DNA from: JAAURS01 sp031362245
Lineage (GTDB): Bacteria; Cyanobacteriota; Cyanobacteriia; Thermosynechococcales; Thermosynechococcaceae
Length of the DNA stretch: 12,299 bases
NCBI GenBank assembly: GCA_031362245.1
Contig: JANLSD010000117.1
Location: forward strand, 1 to 12,299
Reading direction: 5' to 3'
Made by a program: the position numbers and the translations under genes
Shown here: positions 1 to 5,914 of the stretch, in pieces
How positions within the stretch are numbered: the first letter of the stretch is position 1
Layout: each line of letters starts with the position of its first letter
The notes under the pieces: model-generated
What the model was told of the DNA's origin: nothing
The model's input: only the letters and a program-made list of their open reading frames with translations
The model's database searches: none

Positions 1-66
1 GGCAATTAAACAGCCGCGATCGCCCCAGAATTGATGAAGTTGTGTAATGACGTCTTGGAAATTCAC
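1..66 (-). CDS. glyQ: Glycine--tRNA ligase alpha subunit, N-terminal fragment
   Basis: This is the 5' end of a gene that runs off the left edge. Reading the minus strand from a GTG at 66-64 gives 22 codons, starting MNFQDVITQLHQFWGDRG and ending CLIA. This matches the highly conserved start of bacterial glycyl-tRNA synthetase alpha subunits (MNFQ..I..L..FW...GC...). GlyQ binds ATP and glycine and, with the beta subunit GlyS, charges tRNA-Gly in the cytoplasm. GTG is preferred as start because the family begins exactly at MNFQ. An AAGG-like Shine-Dalgarno lies about 11 nt upstream on the minus strand. A HIP1 octamer lies inside the fragment at 16-23. An intrinsic terminator (149-170) separates it from the preceding DUF4079 gene, so it probably has its own promoter in 67-148; an AT-rich TATATA around 110 is a possible -10, without a convincing -35. 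Identification rests on 22 residues only. Confidence 0.85.
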   Translation of the reverse strand, partial: MNFQDVITQLHQFWGDRGCLIA

Positions 67-148
67 AGGGATTGAACCTTTGCGATGGAGAGGGAAACGA
101 GTCTTTCTATATAAGGATAGCGTGAAGGTGTTTTGGGTCTAAAGCGAA

Positions 149-170
149 AAAGAGCGGAGAACCGCTCTTT
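149..170 (-). terminator. Intrinsic terminator after the DUF4079 gene
   Basis: The arms AAAGAGCGG (149-157) and CCGCTCTTT (162-170) form a perfect 9-bp stem with the 4-nt loop AGAA. Read on the minus strand, the stem ends in a run of five T followed by CGCTTT, the U-tract expected of a Rho-independent terminator. It sits 28 nt past the DUF4079 stop codon and ahead of glyQ. The plus strand has no T-run after the stem, so it is directional. Confidence 0.88.
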
Positions 171-197
171 AGTGGATGAATGGCAATTGTTGGAGCT

Positions 198-680
198 TTA
201 GATGGAAAGCCCTAGATTGAGACCTAAGAAGGCATGGACTACAAATAAAGCTAAAGCTGCGCTGCCAATATAGGCATGGGCCGATCGCAAAACACCCTGT
301 CCACCGAATTTGGTGGCTGCTAATAATGCGTTGATGGAGAGGAGGGCAATAATACTGGAGCCTGTCAAGAAATGAGGGCTTTCAAAGATGGGCTTCCCTT
401 GCATTACAAGAGACAGGACTCCGCCGGTATAGCCCATCGCGATAAATATAAACATCAAAGGGGCAACCTTGCTATGCTCGGCACGCTTGGCTGCTGCGGC
501 TTCTGGATCTTTAGATGTAAGGGTGCGCCCCTGCCAACCTGTAATCCCTGCAAAGGAACCCATTACAAATAAAACAATGCCCATCATGGCGGGGTGTCCC
601 CAGTGCACGATGGGTTCTGGTACGCCTAGGCTTGAAAACCAAGCTGCGATCGGTTCTAGTGCATCTCTTAACTCAGACAT
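198..680 (-). CDS. DUF4079-family four-helix membrane protein
   Basis: A 160-aa integral membrane protein. Hydrophobic helices are visible at about residues 30-50, 72-94, 105-123 and 136-158. The soluble loop at about 51-70 is rich in Lys, Glu and Ala. Size and sequence fit the DUF4079 family, common in cyanobacteria and photosynthetic eukaryotes; no reaction is established that I know of. Histidines lie at 26, 29, 69, 103, 135 and 149, several near helix ends, which recalls cytochrome b561/ferric-reductase-like haem proteins; this is inference only. The ATG start at 680 is well supported: GAGAGGAAC lies just upstream on the minus strand. The 137 bp upstream (681-817) presumably holds its promoter. 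It is followed by a strong terminator, so it is the last gene of its transcript. The family call is from recognition, not a search. Confidence 0.8.
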   Translation of the reverse strand: MSELRDALEPIAAWFSSLGVPEPIVHWGHPAMMGIVLFVMGSFAGITGWQGRTLTSKDPEAAAAKRAEHSKVAPLMFIFIAMGYTGGVLSLVMQGKPIFESPHFLTGSSIIALLSINALLAATKFGGQGVLRSAHAYIGSAALALFVVHAFLGLNLGLSI

Positions 681-817
681 CGAATGTTCCTCTCTAAAGC
701 ATTAATTGTTAAGAAATACTAAGTCTAGTCTAGAGGAGAATGATGTATCCAAGGTGAGCGAAGAGATACAGGTTTTCAATAAGGCTTTTGAGAAGAAGAC
801 TGATAATGAGCTATCGG

Positions 818-1732
818 CTATGGTTTCTGGAGGAGATCGCCCCCAGTATCACTTTGGCGATCTCTCAAAAAGGACAGCAGCTCTAAATTCACCAACTGCG
901 GAACTTCCTGCTGAATCCAGTGACCACACTCAGGAATCAGCTTGAGACGAAAGGGGTTGGCAATCAAACGCTCAAAGCCCTTGGTCAAGGCTGGACTTAG
1001 GACGCGATCCTCTTTGCCCCAGAGTACTAGGGTTGGAACTTGAATGGGACGTTGGGGATCGGAGAGTCGGCTGAGCCAGGTCTGGGGTGAAAGCCAGTTG
1101 CGATAGTAGTTGAGGGCAGCGGATAACGTCCCAGTTTTAGACAAAGCGGTTTGATACACGCGCAGGGTCTCACTGGAAAACGCCGCCTTACGAATGGCCT
1201 GACGCTGAAACCAGTCCTGCAAGAAATTGCCCAGATTTTGCTGAAGCATCCACTCCGGCACCCCTGGCACCTGAAACGCTAAAAAGTGCCAGTGTTGTCG
1301 GAGCTGATCCATGTTACTAAAGAGGGTTTGGGTCAGCGATCCTGGATGGGGCGCACTGAGAAGCGCCAGACTCTGGATTGATTCAGGAAAATTCTGGGCC
1401 AAATTCCAACCAATCATGCCACCCCAGCCATGACCCACAATATGGGCCTTGGTAAATCCAAGATTGCGAATTAGCCCAAGGATGTCTTGGGTAAGGGTAT
1501 TGAGGTCATACCCATTGGCGGGCTTATCTGAATCGTTATAGCCCCTCAGATCTGGCACAACGACCTTAAAGTGACGGGCTAAGGCTGGGATTTGAAACCG
1601 CCAAGAGTACCAAAATTCTGGAAAACCGTGGAGCAGGAGGACTAATTCCCCCGTCCCCTGCGTCACGCAATGTAGATTAATCTGATTGGTCTGAACAAAC
1701 TGATGCTGCCAAGATTCGACAGTGCTGGCCAT
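818..1732 (-). CDS. Alpha/beta hydrolase, epoxide hydrolase/dehalogenase-like, nucleophile Asp replaced by Gly
   Basis: A 304-aa single-domain alpha/beta-hydrolase of normal length for the epoxide hydrolase/haloalkanoate dehalogenase group. Visible landmarks are the oxyanion segment HGFPEFWYSWR (35-45), VPDLRGYNDSDKP (59-71), the nucleophile elbow VGHGWGG (99-105), the cap-domain segment FQVPGVPE (153-160), YYRN (209-212), the acid in GKEDRV (D242), and the catalytic His in ECGHW (H271). Family members have GHDWGG, where Asp forms the ester intermediate. Here codon 102 is GGC (Gly), a single base from GAC. The first ring-opening Tyr of true epoxide hydrolases (before FQ.PG) also appears to be Ala152, while the second (Y210) is present. 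It may therefore be inactive, or use different chemistry. The start is an ATG at 1732 with no clear Shine-Dalgarno. It lies 54 bp downstream of the DUF1815 gene on the same strand, a possible operon. No signal peptide is seen. Confidence 0.85.
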   Translation of the reverse strand: MASTVESWQHQFVQTNQINLHCVTQGTGELVLLLHGFPEFWYSWRFQIPALARHFKVVVPDLRGYNDSDKPANGYDLNTLTQDILGLIRNLGFTKAHIVGHGWGGMIGWNLAQNFPESIQSLALLSAPHPGSLTQTLFSNMDQLRQHWHFLAFQVPGVPEWMLQQNLGNFLQDWFQRQAIRKAAFSSETLRVYQTALSKTGTLSAALNYYRNWLSPQTWLSRLSDPQRPIQVPTLVLWGKEDRVLSPALTKGFERLIANPFRLKLIPECGHWIQQEVPQLVNLELLSFLRDRQSDTGGDLLQKP

Positions 1733-1752
1733 AAAGAAGACAAAATCTAAGC

Positions 1753-1778
1753 TGTCTGAATTAAATTGTCTGAATTAA
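1753..1778. repeat. Tandem 12-nt direct repeat
   Basis: TGTCTGAATTAA occurs twice, at 1753-1764 and 1767-1778, separated by 2 nt. It lies in the 54-bp gap between the DUF1815 gene and the hydrolase gene. It is probably a local duplication (period 14); it also pushes the hydrolase start away from the upstream stop. No function is evident. Confidence 0.8.
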
Positions 1779-1786
1779 GGGCCGAA

Positions 1787-2131
1787 CTAGATGGTTTGCA
1801 GAACAGCTTCGTTACCGACCAACTGATTGGGTAGGTACTTTACGAGGTTTGCCAATTCTTGAAGTTGGTTAATGGCTTCAGCACCTTCGAGCTTCATTAG
1901 TTCACGATCATCGCGCATCTCTGTCCAAGTGATGCCGTAATCAGACACTAAAAAGCGGATCAGGTGATTGTCACCCAGACTCACCATGAAGGATGCACCA
2001 TTCATTTGAATGCCGCAGGTGTAGCAAGAGGCAGGATAGCCGTTATGTTCTAGTACCTTAGACAGCGCTTGAAGGCTCATCACAAGGTCTTGAACAAACT
2101 GGCGATGTTGATCGGCAAGTCTTAAAAACAC
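1787..2131 (-). CDS. DUF1815-family cyanobacterial protein
   Basis: A small soluble protein of 114 aa with the start chosen here. I recognise it as the cyanobacterial DUF1815 family by its opening MFLRLADQHRQFVQDLV and central segments such as SYGITWTEMRDDRE-like residues and SLGDNHLIRFLVSDYG. The function is unknown. A CYTCG motif near residue 38 provides two cysteines that could bind a metal or be redox-active. The reading frame is open further, to a TTG at 2143, but the GTG at 2131-2129 is preferred. It is preceded by GGAG (minus strand, plus positions 2138-2141) with a 6-nt spacer, and it makes the protein begin at MFLRLA, as I recall for relatives. Beyond the start is a long upstream gap, so this is probably the first gene of a transcript that may continue into the hydrolase gene 54 bp away. 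The family name is from memory. Confidence 0.78.
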   Translation of the reverse strand: MFLRLADQHRQFVQDLVMSLQALSKVLEHNGYPASCYTCGIQMNGASFMVSLGDNHLIRFLVSDYGITWTEMRDDRELMKLEGAEAINQLQELANLVKYLPNQLVGNEAVLQTI

Positions 2132-2486
2132 GGGATTCTCCAATCATCACAATGTCATTGTATCTATCTTTAGACTTTTTTAAACATTCACGCAAAAAAT
2201 AGCTTGATTTTTGATCCTAGGTTATGCGTGTAAGACGGAATCACTGGTGAATTCGTTCCGAGTCATGCCTAGAATTTGGATTATGACAGTCTTAAGGGGA
2301 ATGCTCCTAGATCTAGATTGCCCTAGTGCTTAAGGATTTACATCAAGGGGAAATAGGTCTTCAATGCAGCAATGGGCTGAGCGAAGCCCTGAATGTAGCA
2401 CGTCTAAGGCAATGTGGGGGTGTGATCCTAACACTCCGCTGTGTGGCCTTAAAAAAATGTAATGAACTGAAGGTTTAGCTCATGGT
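2132..2486. other. Gene-poor intergenic stretch
   Basis: About 355 bp separate the DUF1815 start from the ferredoxin stop, both on the minus strand. I find no credible ORF, tRNA or CRISPR. It should hold the DUF1815 promoter; no convincing -35/-10 pair could be fixed. Visible structures are a perfect 10-bp palindrome CTAGATCTAG (2307-2316), a short REP-like hairpin (2374-2389), and AAGGC...GCCTT arms around 2416 and 2444 next to a 7-A run. The A-run reads as T on the minus strand after the ferredoxin gene, but the stem ahead of it (GAGCT/AGTTC) is weak, so I do not call a terminator. Confidence 0.6.
2374..2389. repeat. Short REP-like palindrome, copy A
   Basis: GGGCT (2374-2378) pairs with AGCCC (2385-2389) around the loop GAGCGA. 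The sequence GGCTGAGC-GAAGCC is the same as the element at 5795-5820 with part of its loop removed, so the two look like members of one small dispersed family. Confidence 0.5.
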
Positions 2487-2891
2487 CTAAAAATTAGTCG
2501 AAATGGCCTCTACGGGGCAGGTAGGAACACACTGTTCGCAAACAATGCAGCGCGATCGCATGAAGTTGAGCATAAAGGTCTTGGGATCGAGTGACAGCGC
2601 CTCGGTAGGACATACGCCAGTGCACAGTCCGCAATGCACACAGGACTCTTCATCAATTAAGATTTCGCGGTTGGCGAGGGATACGCCGACATCTTGGGAT
2701 CGCAGCCAGTCTAGGGCTGCGTCTAGCTGGTCAATATCCCCCGCCAGTTCCAGCACCACTTTTCCAACTTGATTGGGAGCCACCTGCGCTCGAATAATAT
2801 TGGCGGCAACGTTAAAGTCCTTTGCCAATCGATAGGTGACGGGCATTTGCACCATGCGGCGGGGGAATGTAAGAGTGACGCGCTTTTTCAC
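2487..2891 (-). CDS. NIL-domain ferredoxin with two [4Fe-4S] cluster motifs
   Basis: A 134-aa soluble protein with two parts. Residues 1-75 match the NIL domain, a small ACT-like fold known from the end of methionine ABC transporter ATPases and from cyanobacterial ferredoxin fusions. Residues 80-128 carry two bacterial-ferredoxin motifs: C84-x2-C87-x2-C90-x3-C94-P and C115-x2-C118-x2-C121-x3-C125-P. All eight cysteines for two [4Fe-4S] clusters are present, so it should be a low-potential electron carrier; the NIL part may sense a ligand or partner. The start is GTG at 2891, giving MKKRVTLTFPRR, with no Shine-Dalgarno upstream. The start codon instead lies in one arm of a long hairpin filling the gap to the flavodoxin gene. 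It is probably co-transcribed with that gene, 65 bp upstream. The domain call is secure; the partner is unknown. Confidence 0.9.
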   Translation of the reverse strand: MKKRVTLTFPRRMVQMPVTYRLAKDFNVAANIIRAQVAPNQVGKVVLELAGDIDQLDAALDWLRSQDVGVSLANREILIDEESCVHCGLCTGVCPTEALSLDPKTFMLNFMRSRCIVCEQCVPTCPVEAISTNF

Positions 2892-2955
2892 AGGAGTTTC
2901 GGCGAAGTACTCTTTCTATTGTAGAGAGTCTTGTTTCGCCGTATTGAATCCTGTG
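2889..2955 (-). promoter_or_regulatory. Nested hairpin covering the ferredoxin start codon
   Basis: Three nested inverted repeats fill the gap between the flavodoxin stop (2957-2959) and the ferredoxin start: CACAGGA (2889-2895) with TCCTGTG (2949-2955), GGCGAA (2901-2906) with TTCGCC (2935-2940), and ACTCT (2909-2913) with AGAGT (2925-2929). On the minus-strand RNA, the outer stem pairs the GTG start codon and the place where a Shine-Dalgarno would be, which is missing. A role in controlling ferredoxin translation is inference; there is no T-run to make it a terminator. Confidence 0.6.
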
Positions 2956-2956
2956 T

Positions 2957-3547
2957 CTATTGCTGCCAGCGTTGGGCGGTTGTGGCAATGCGTTGACCGT
3001 AGCGCTCGGCAGTGAGGCGATCGCCTTCGTGGATCTCCGCTGGTTTCCCGGTCATATCAGGGTAAGTCTGACCCATCACGCCCAAATAAGACCCAATCCG
3101 GTTTACCCCGTCGATTTTACCAGTCGCCTCACTATTGGGTTCGGCGTTGCCCACCCAGATCATGCTGTGCTGTGCGGCATTAACGCCTAGATACAGGAGT
3201 GTCCCTTGCTTATCGCCACTGAGGCTACCGGAGTGGGTAAAACCGCCCGCAATTTTATCTTTCCAGCCTTGGGTGAACCAAACGTAGCTTGCTCCGTCAA
3301 TAAAAGCTTTGAACTGAGCGGCTACACCACCCATATAGGTTGGGGATCCAAAGATGATTGCATCGGAGCGACCCAAGGTTTCGAGGATGGCGTCATCTTT
3401 CCAGCGTCCTTTTTCAATGTGATCCCCAGTAATGCGGAGCAGTTCCACGGTTGTGTCTGGAACCTGACTGGCCCCTGCTGCCACGGCTTCTGCCATGAGA
3501 TGTGTATGACCTGTGCCAGAAAAATAAACAACTGCAACGGTCGTCAT
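2957..3547 (-). CDS. WrbA-like flavodoxin-family NAD(P)H-dependent oxidoreductase
   Basis: A 196-aa flavodoxin-fold protein, close to the usual 190-200 aa of WrbA/NAD(P)H:quinone oxidoreductases. It begins with beta-1 and the FMN-phosphate loop YFSGTGHTH (8-16). It continues with FGSPTYMGGVAAQFKAFID (66-84), the WrbA-type signature G(S/T)PT..G....Q...F.D, and GGFTHSGSLSGDKQ (101-114), the second flavin-contact loop. It most likely binds FMN and reduces quinones or acts as an electron carrier in the cytosol. The exact donor and acceptor cannot be told. The ATG start at 3547 is strongly supported by AAGGAGAG on the minus strand (3553-3560). It is divergent from the P450 gene (69 bp apart) and upstream of the NIL ferredoxin, a clustering of redox genes. 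A true small electron-carrier flavodoxin is less likely given the WrbA signature. Confidence 0.88.
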   Translation of the reverse strand: MTTVAVVYFSGTGHTHLMAEAVAAGASQVPDTTVELLRITGDHIEKGRWKDDAILETLGRSDAIIFGSPTYMGGVAAQFKAFIDGASYVWFTQGWKDKIAGGFTHSGSLSGDKQGTLLYLGVNAAQHSMIWVGNAEPNSEATGKIDGVNRIGSYLGVMGQTYPDMTGKPAEIHEGDRLTAERYGQRIATTAQRWQQ

Positions 3548-3616
3548 AAAGTCTCTCCTTTCGGTGCATCGGAATTACTTGTTAGCTAGTCTAGAGTCAT
3601 TACCTTAAGAACCGCT
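3548..3616. promoter_or_regulatory. Divergent promoter region between flavodoxin and P450 genes
   Basis: Only 69 bp separate the two outward-facing starts, so both promoters must be here or overlap the genes. The left side holds the flavodoxin Shine-Dalgarno (3553-3560). The right side (TTAAGAACC before the ATG at 3617) has only a weak ribosome site for the P450. No clear -35/-10 pair is seen. Shared control of the two genes is plausible from the spacing alone. Confidence 0.5.
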
Positions 3617-4963
3617 ATGAACTATTGCGTACCCGATGGCCCTAAATCCTCGGCAACTTGGCAGCTTTTAGAATGGATTCGTCGCCCCATTGGGCTGATG
3701 GAAGACTGTGCCCAGCGCTATGGGGATCTGTTTACGATTCGCTTGGGTAGTGTTGGTGATTTGGTGTTTTGCAGCCACCCGCAAATGATCCAAGATATTT
3801 TTACCCTAGATCCCCAGCGCTTTGATGCAGGGGTGAGTAATTTTCTGTTGATGCCGCTGTTGGGTGATACATCGATGATTTTGTTGGATGGCGATCGCCA
3901 CCAACGTCAGCGCCAACTCCTTATGCCGCCCTTCCACGGTGAACGGATGCGCACCTATGGGGATCTCATTGTGAACGTGACGAAACAGGTTGCCTCAGGA
4001 TGGCGGGTAGGTCAGACTTTCAATGTGCGCGAATCTATTCAAGACATTTCGCTTCAGGTGATTTTGCAGGCTGTGTTTGGTGTGACGGATCCAGGACGGT
4101 ACGCAGCGCTGTGTCAGTTGCTGCCGTCGATGATTGACAAGGTTAGTTCGCCTGTTAGCTCTAGTTTTTTGTTTGTGACGGCACTTCAAAAAGACTGGGG
4201 CGCGTGGAGTCCGTGGGGGCAGTTTGTGAGGGAGCGATCGCGCATTAACCAGCTCATCTACCAAGAAATTACCGATCGCCGCGCCCAATTTGACCCAGAC
4301 CGCACGGATATGTTGACGCTGATGCTGGCTGCCCGTGATGAAGAGGGGCAGGCTATGACCGATGGGGAGCTACGGGATGAACTGATTACGTTGCTGGTGG
4401 CGGGTCACGAAACCACCGCCTCGGCGATTACGTGGGCGCTGTACTGGATTTTGCGATCGCCCACCATCACACAAAAACTGCTGACTGAGTTGGAGGCTTG
4501 CGAAGATTTGGATGATGCCAAAGCCTTGAGTCGTTTACCGTACCTCTCGGCGGTTTGTAGTGAAACCCTCAGGATTTATCCGGTTGCGCCCATCACGTTT
4601 CCTCGTGTTTTAAAGGAGCCTGCAACGTTGATGGGCAAGTCTTTTGCTGCGGGGACGCGCCTTGCTCCCTGTATTTATCTCACCCACCATCGTCGTGATC
4701 TGTATCCCAATCCAGAGCAATTTGACCCAGAGCGCTTTTTGAAGCGCACCTATTCGGCCTATGAATTTATTGGCTTTGGCGGTGGCAATCGGCGCTGTTT
4801 GGGGATGGCGTTTGCCTTGTTTGAGATGAAGCGCGTGTTAGCGACGCTGATGACGCAGTTCCGGTTTGAGTTGCCGGATGCGCGAGCTGTAAAGCCTGTT
4901 CGTCGGGGTGTAACGTTGGCTCCGCCTGCAAGCTTAAGTCTGCGTTTTGTTGGGCATCGTTGA
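3617..4963 (+). CDS. Cytochrome P450, CYP110-like
   Basis: A complete 448-aa soluble-type P450. Landmarks are: N-terminal PDGPKSS (6-12) and the segment LLEWIRRPIGLMEDCAQRYG (17-36), typical of cyanobacterial CYP110-like proteins; DGDRHQRQRQLLMPPFHG in the helix-C region (91-108); the helix-I oxygen-activation motif AGHETT (262-267); ExxR in helix K (E316-R319); PERF (371-374); and the haem-binding loop FGGGNRRCLG, with the thiolate ligand Cys394. All essential residues are present, so it should be a working monooxygenase. CYP110 relatives oxidise fatty acids, alkanes or terpenes; the substrate here is unknown. There is no N-terminal membrane anchor. The gene heads a two-gene plus-strand unit with the SGNH hydrolase 15 nt downstream. 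It needs an external electron donor; the divergent flavodoxin and the NIL ferredoxin are nearby candidates. It carries three HIP1 octamers, fitting long residence in the genome. Confidence 0.95.
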   Translation: MNYCVPDGPKSSATWQLLEWIRRPIGLMEDCAQRYGDLFTIRLGSVGDLVFCSHPQMIQDIFTLDPQRFDAGVSNFLLMPLLGDTSMILLDGDRHQRQRQLLMPPFHGERMRTYGDLIVNVTKQVASGWRVGQTFNVRESIQDISLQVILQAVFGVTDPGRYAALCQLLPSMIDKVSSPVSSSFLFVTALQKDWGAWSPWGQFVRERSRINQLIYQEITDRRAQFDPDRTDMLTLMLAARDEEGQAMTDGELRDELITLLVAGHETTASAITWALYWILRSPTITQKLLTELEACEDLDDAKALSRLPYLSAVCSETLRIYPVAPITFPRVLKEPATLMGKSFAAGTRLAPCIYLTHHRRDLYPNPEQFDPERFLKRTYSAYEFIGFGGGNRRCLGMAFALFEMKRVLATLMTQFRFELPDARAVKPVRRGVTLAPPASLSLRFVGHR

Positions 4964-4978
4964 GGGAATCCATAATTG

Positions 4979-5731
4979 ATGAAGCTTGCGTTGATTATTT
5001 CCCTTGGCTTGAATGGGGTGCTGGCCTGTGCCGTTTTGCTGTTGGCCAATCGGATAGGCTATTGGGGCAGACTTTTTGTGGTTTTAAACCTTGATAATCC
5101 CAGCGGCCTTCCGACTGATACCCTTGCGTCTCGCCCTGAGTGGCAAAACGAGGTCAAAAGTCAGCTTGCGATCGCCCAAAACCAGCACTACAAAACGTGT
5201 TTGTTTGGGGATTCGATTTCCTCTGGGTTGGGGTATTCCTTGGGGGAGGGGAGCTTTAATTTTGCGATCGGCGGGATGAGTTCTGTCTCTCAGCTTGAGC
5301 AGCTTAAGCTGTTGACTGGGGCTGGGGTGAAGTGTGAGGCTGTACTGATGGCTTTGGGGACGAATGATGCAGCCTATCGGGTGACAGATGGGCAGTTTGA
5401 GAAAAATATGAAGGCGATCGTCGCGCAGGCGAGAACTCAGATGGGTGTGCAGAAGGTTGTGATGATTCCTGCGTTTTATTCGACGGTTGAGGCTAGTCGT
5501 GATCCCAGTTTGGCGGGACCTCTGCATCGGGTGAATCGGATCAATGGTTTGATTGAGAAGATTGCGGCGAAAGAGCAGGCAATTTTGATGAATGAGGGGC
5601 TAGAAGGTTTATTTGAAGGTCAGGCTTTGAGGCAAACGCTGACAACGGATGGTGTTCATTTAAATCCATATGGAGAAACCATTTATCGGGCAGCGCTATT
5701 GAAAATGATGTCTCGTTTAGCTTCTTCGTAG
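4979..5731 (+). CDS. Membrane-anchored SGNH/GDSL hydrolase
   Basis: A 250-aa SGNH-hydrolase. An N-terminal hydrophobic segment (about 3-23) is a signal anchor or uncleaved signal peptide, placing the catalytic domain outside the cytoplasmic membrane. Consensus blocks are: block I LFGDSISSG with nucleophile Ser79; block II AIGG with oxyanion Gly near 98; block III ALGTND with Asn129; block V DGVHLNPYG with Asp224 and His227. All catalytic positions are intact. The family cleaves esters, thioesters or acyl groups on lipids, glycans or peptidoglycan; the substrate is not readable here. The frame opens with TTG at 4976, but the ATG at 4979 is a better start, with GAGGGA (4962-4967) upstream overlapping the P450 stop. 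With 15 nt between the genes, co-transcription with the P450 is very likely, suggesting oxidation and ester chemistry on one pathway. Confidence 0.9.
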   Translation: MKLALIISLGLNGVLACAVLLLANRIGYWGRLFVVLNLDNPSGLPTDTLASRPEWQNEVKSQLAIAQNQHYKTCLFGDSISSGLGYSLGEGSFNFAIGGMSSVSQLEQLKLLTGAGVKCEAVLMALGTNDAAYRVTDGQFEKNMKAIVAQARTQMGVQKVVMIPAFYSTVEASRDPSLAGPLHRVNRINGLIEKIAAKEQAILMNEGLEGLFEGQALRQTLTTDGVHLNPYGETIYRAALLKMMSRLASS

Positions 5732-5794
5732 TTTTTGGATAATTTCCAAGCAGATTTCCTCAGCCAATTTATAAGGTGAGTTCTGACGAGTCTG

Positions 5795-5820
5795 GCTGGC
5801 TGAGCGGAGTCGAAGCCAGC
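5795..5820. repeat. REP-like palindrome, copy B
   Basis: GCTGGCT (5795-5801) pairs perfectly with AGCCAGC (5814-5820) around a 12-nt loop GAGCGGAGTCGA. The core GGCTGAGCGGAGTCGAAGCC resembles a small palindromic repeat often seen dispersed in cyanobacterial genomes (from memory). It lies between the convergent SGNH hydrolase and CHAT genes, where it may also act as a transcript end; there is no T-run. Confidence 0.65.
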
Positions 5821-5892
5821 GGTAGGTAGTTTCCCGTCAATTGCGTTATGGATTAGGTGCAGCATTTTGGCGTTAGGCGTCACATTTCGGAA

Positions 5893-5914
5893 GGGCGAAC
5901 ACGTAGGTTCGCCC
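5893..5914. repeat. GGGCGAAC palindrome abutting the CHAT stop codon
   Basis: GGGCGAAC (5893-5900) and GTTCGCCC (5907-5914) form a perfect 8-bp stem with a 6-nt loop. The element touches the CHAT-protease stop codon (TAG, 5917-5915 on the minus strand). With its flank it reads GTAGGGGCGAACC, a form I recall from dispersed cyanobacterial repeats. It could serve as a weak terminator or a 3' mRNA stabiliser; no T-run follows on the minus strand. Confidence 0.65.

Noticed and set aside
67..85. GGTTCAATCCC on the minus strand, like a tRNA T-loop
   Set aside because: The flanking bases do not form a T-stem, no anticodon arm or acceptor stem is present, and the sequence is the ribosome-site region of glyQ.
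706..945. Plus-strand ORF, 79 aa, opening in the gap before the hydrolase gene
   Set aside because: It starts with TTG, and more than half lies antisense to the hydrolase C-terminus. Internal GTG at about 754 gives a plausible-looking 63-aa peptide, but there is no proper ribosome site and no family resemblance.
2444..2456. GCCTT followed by seven A, as a possible terminator
   Set aside because: The A-run would be a U-tract only on the minus strand, where the stem ahead of it is just 5 bp with a G-U pair; on the plus strand the run is A, not T.
3206..3589. Plus-strand ORF of 127 aa over the flavodoxin gene
   Set aside because: It is the antisense shadow of a gene with clear flavodoxin motifs and a strong ribosome site.
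725..3596. CTAGTCTAGAG shared by the upstream regions of the DUF4079 gene (725-735) and the flavodoxin/P450 pair (3586-3596)
   Set aside because: An 11-mer shared once within 12 kb is expected by chance several times; no third copy or symmetric operator was seen.
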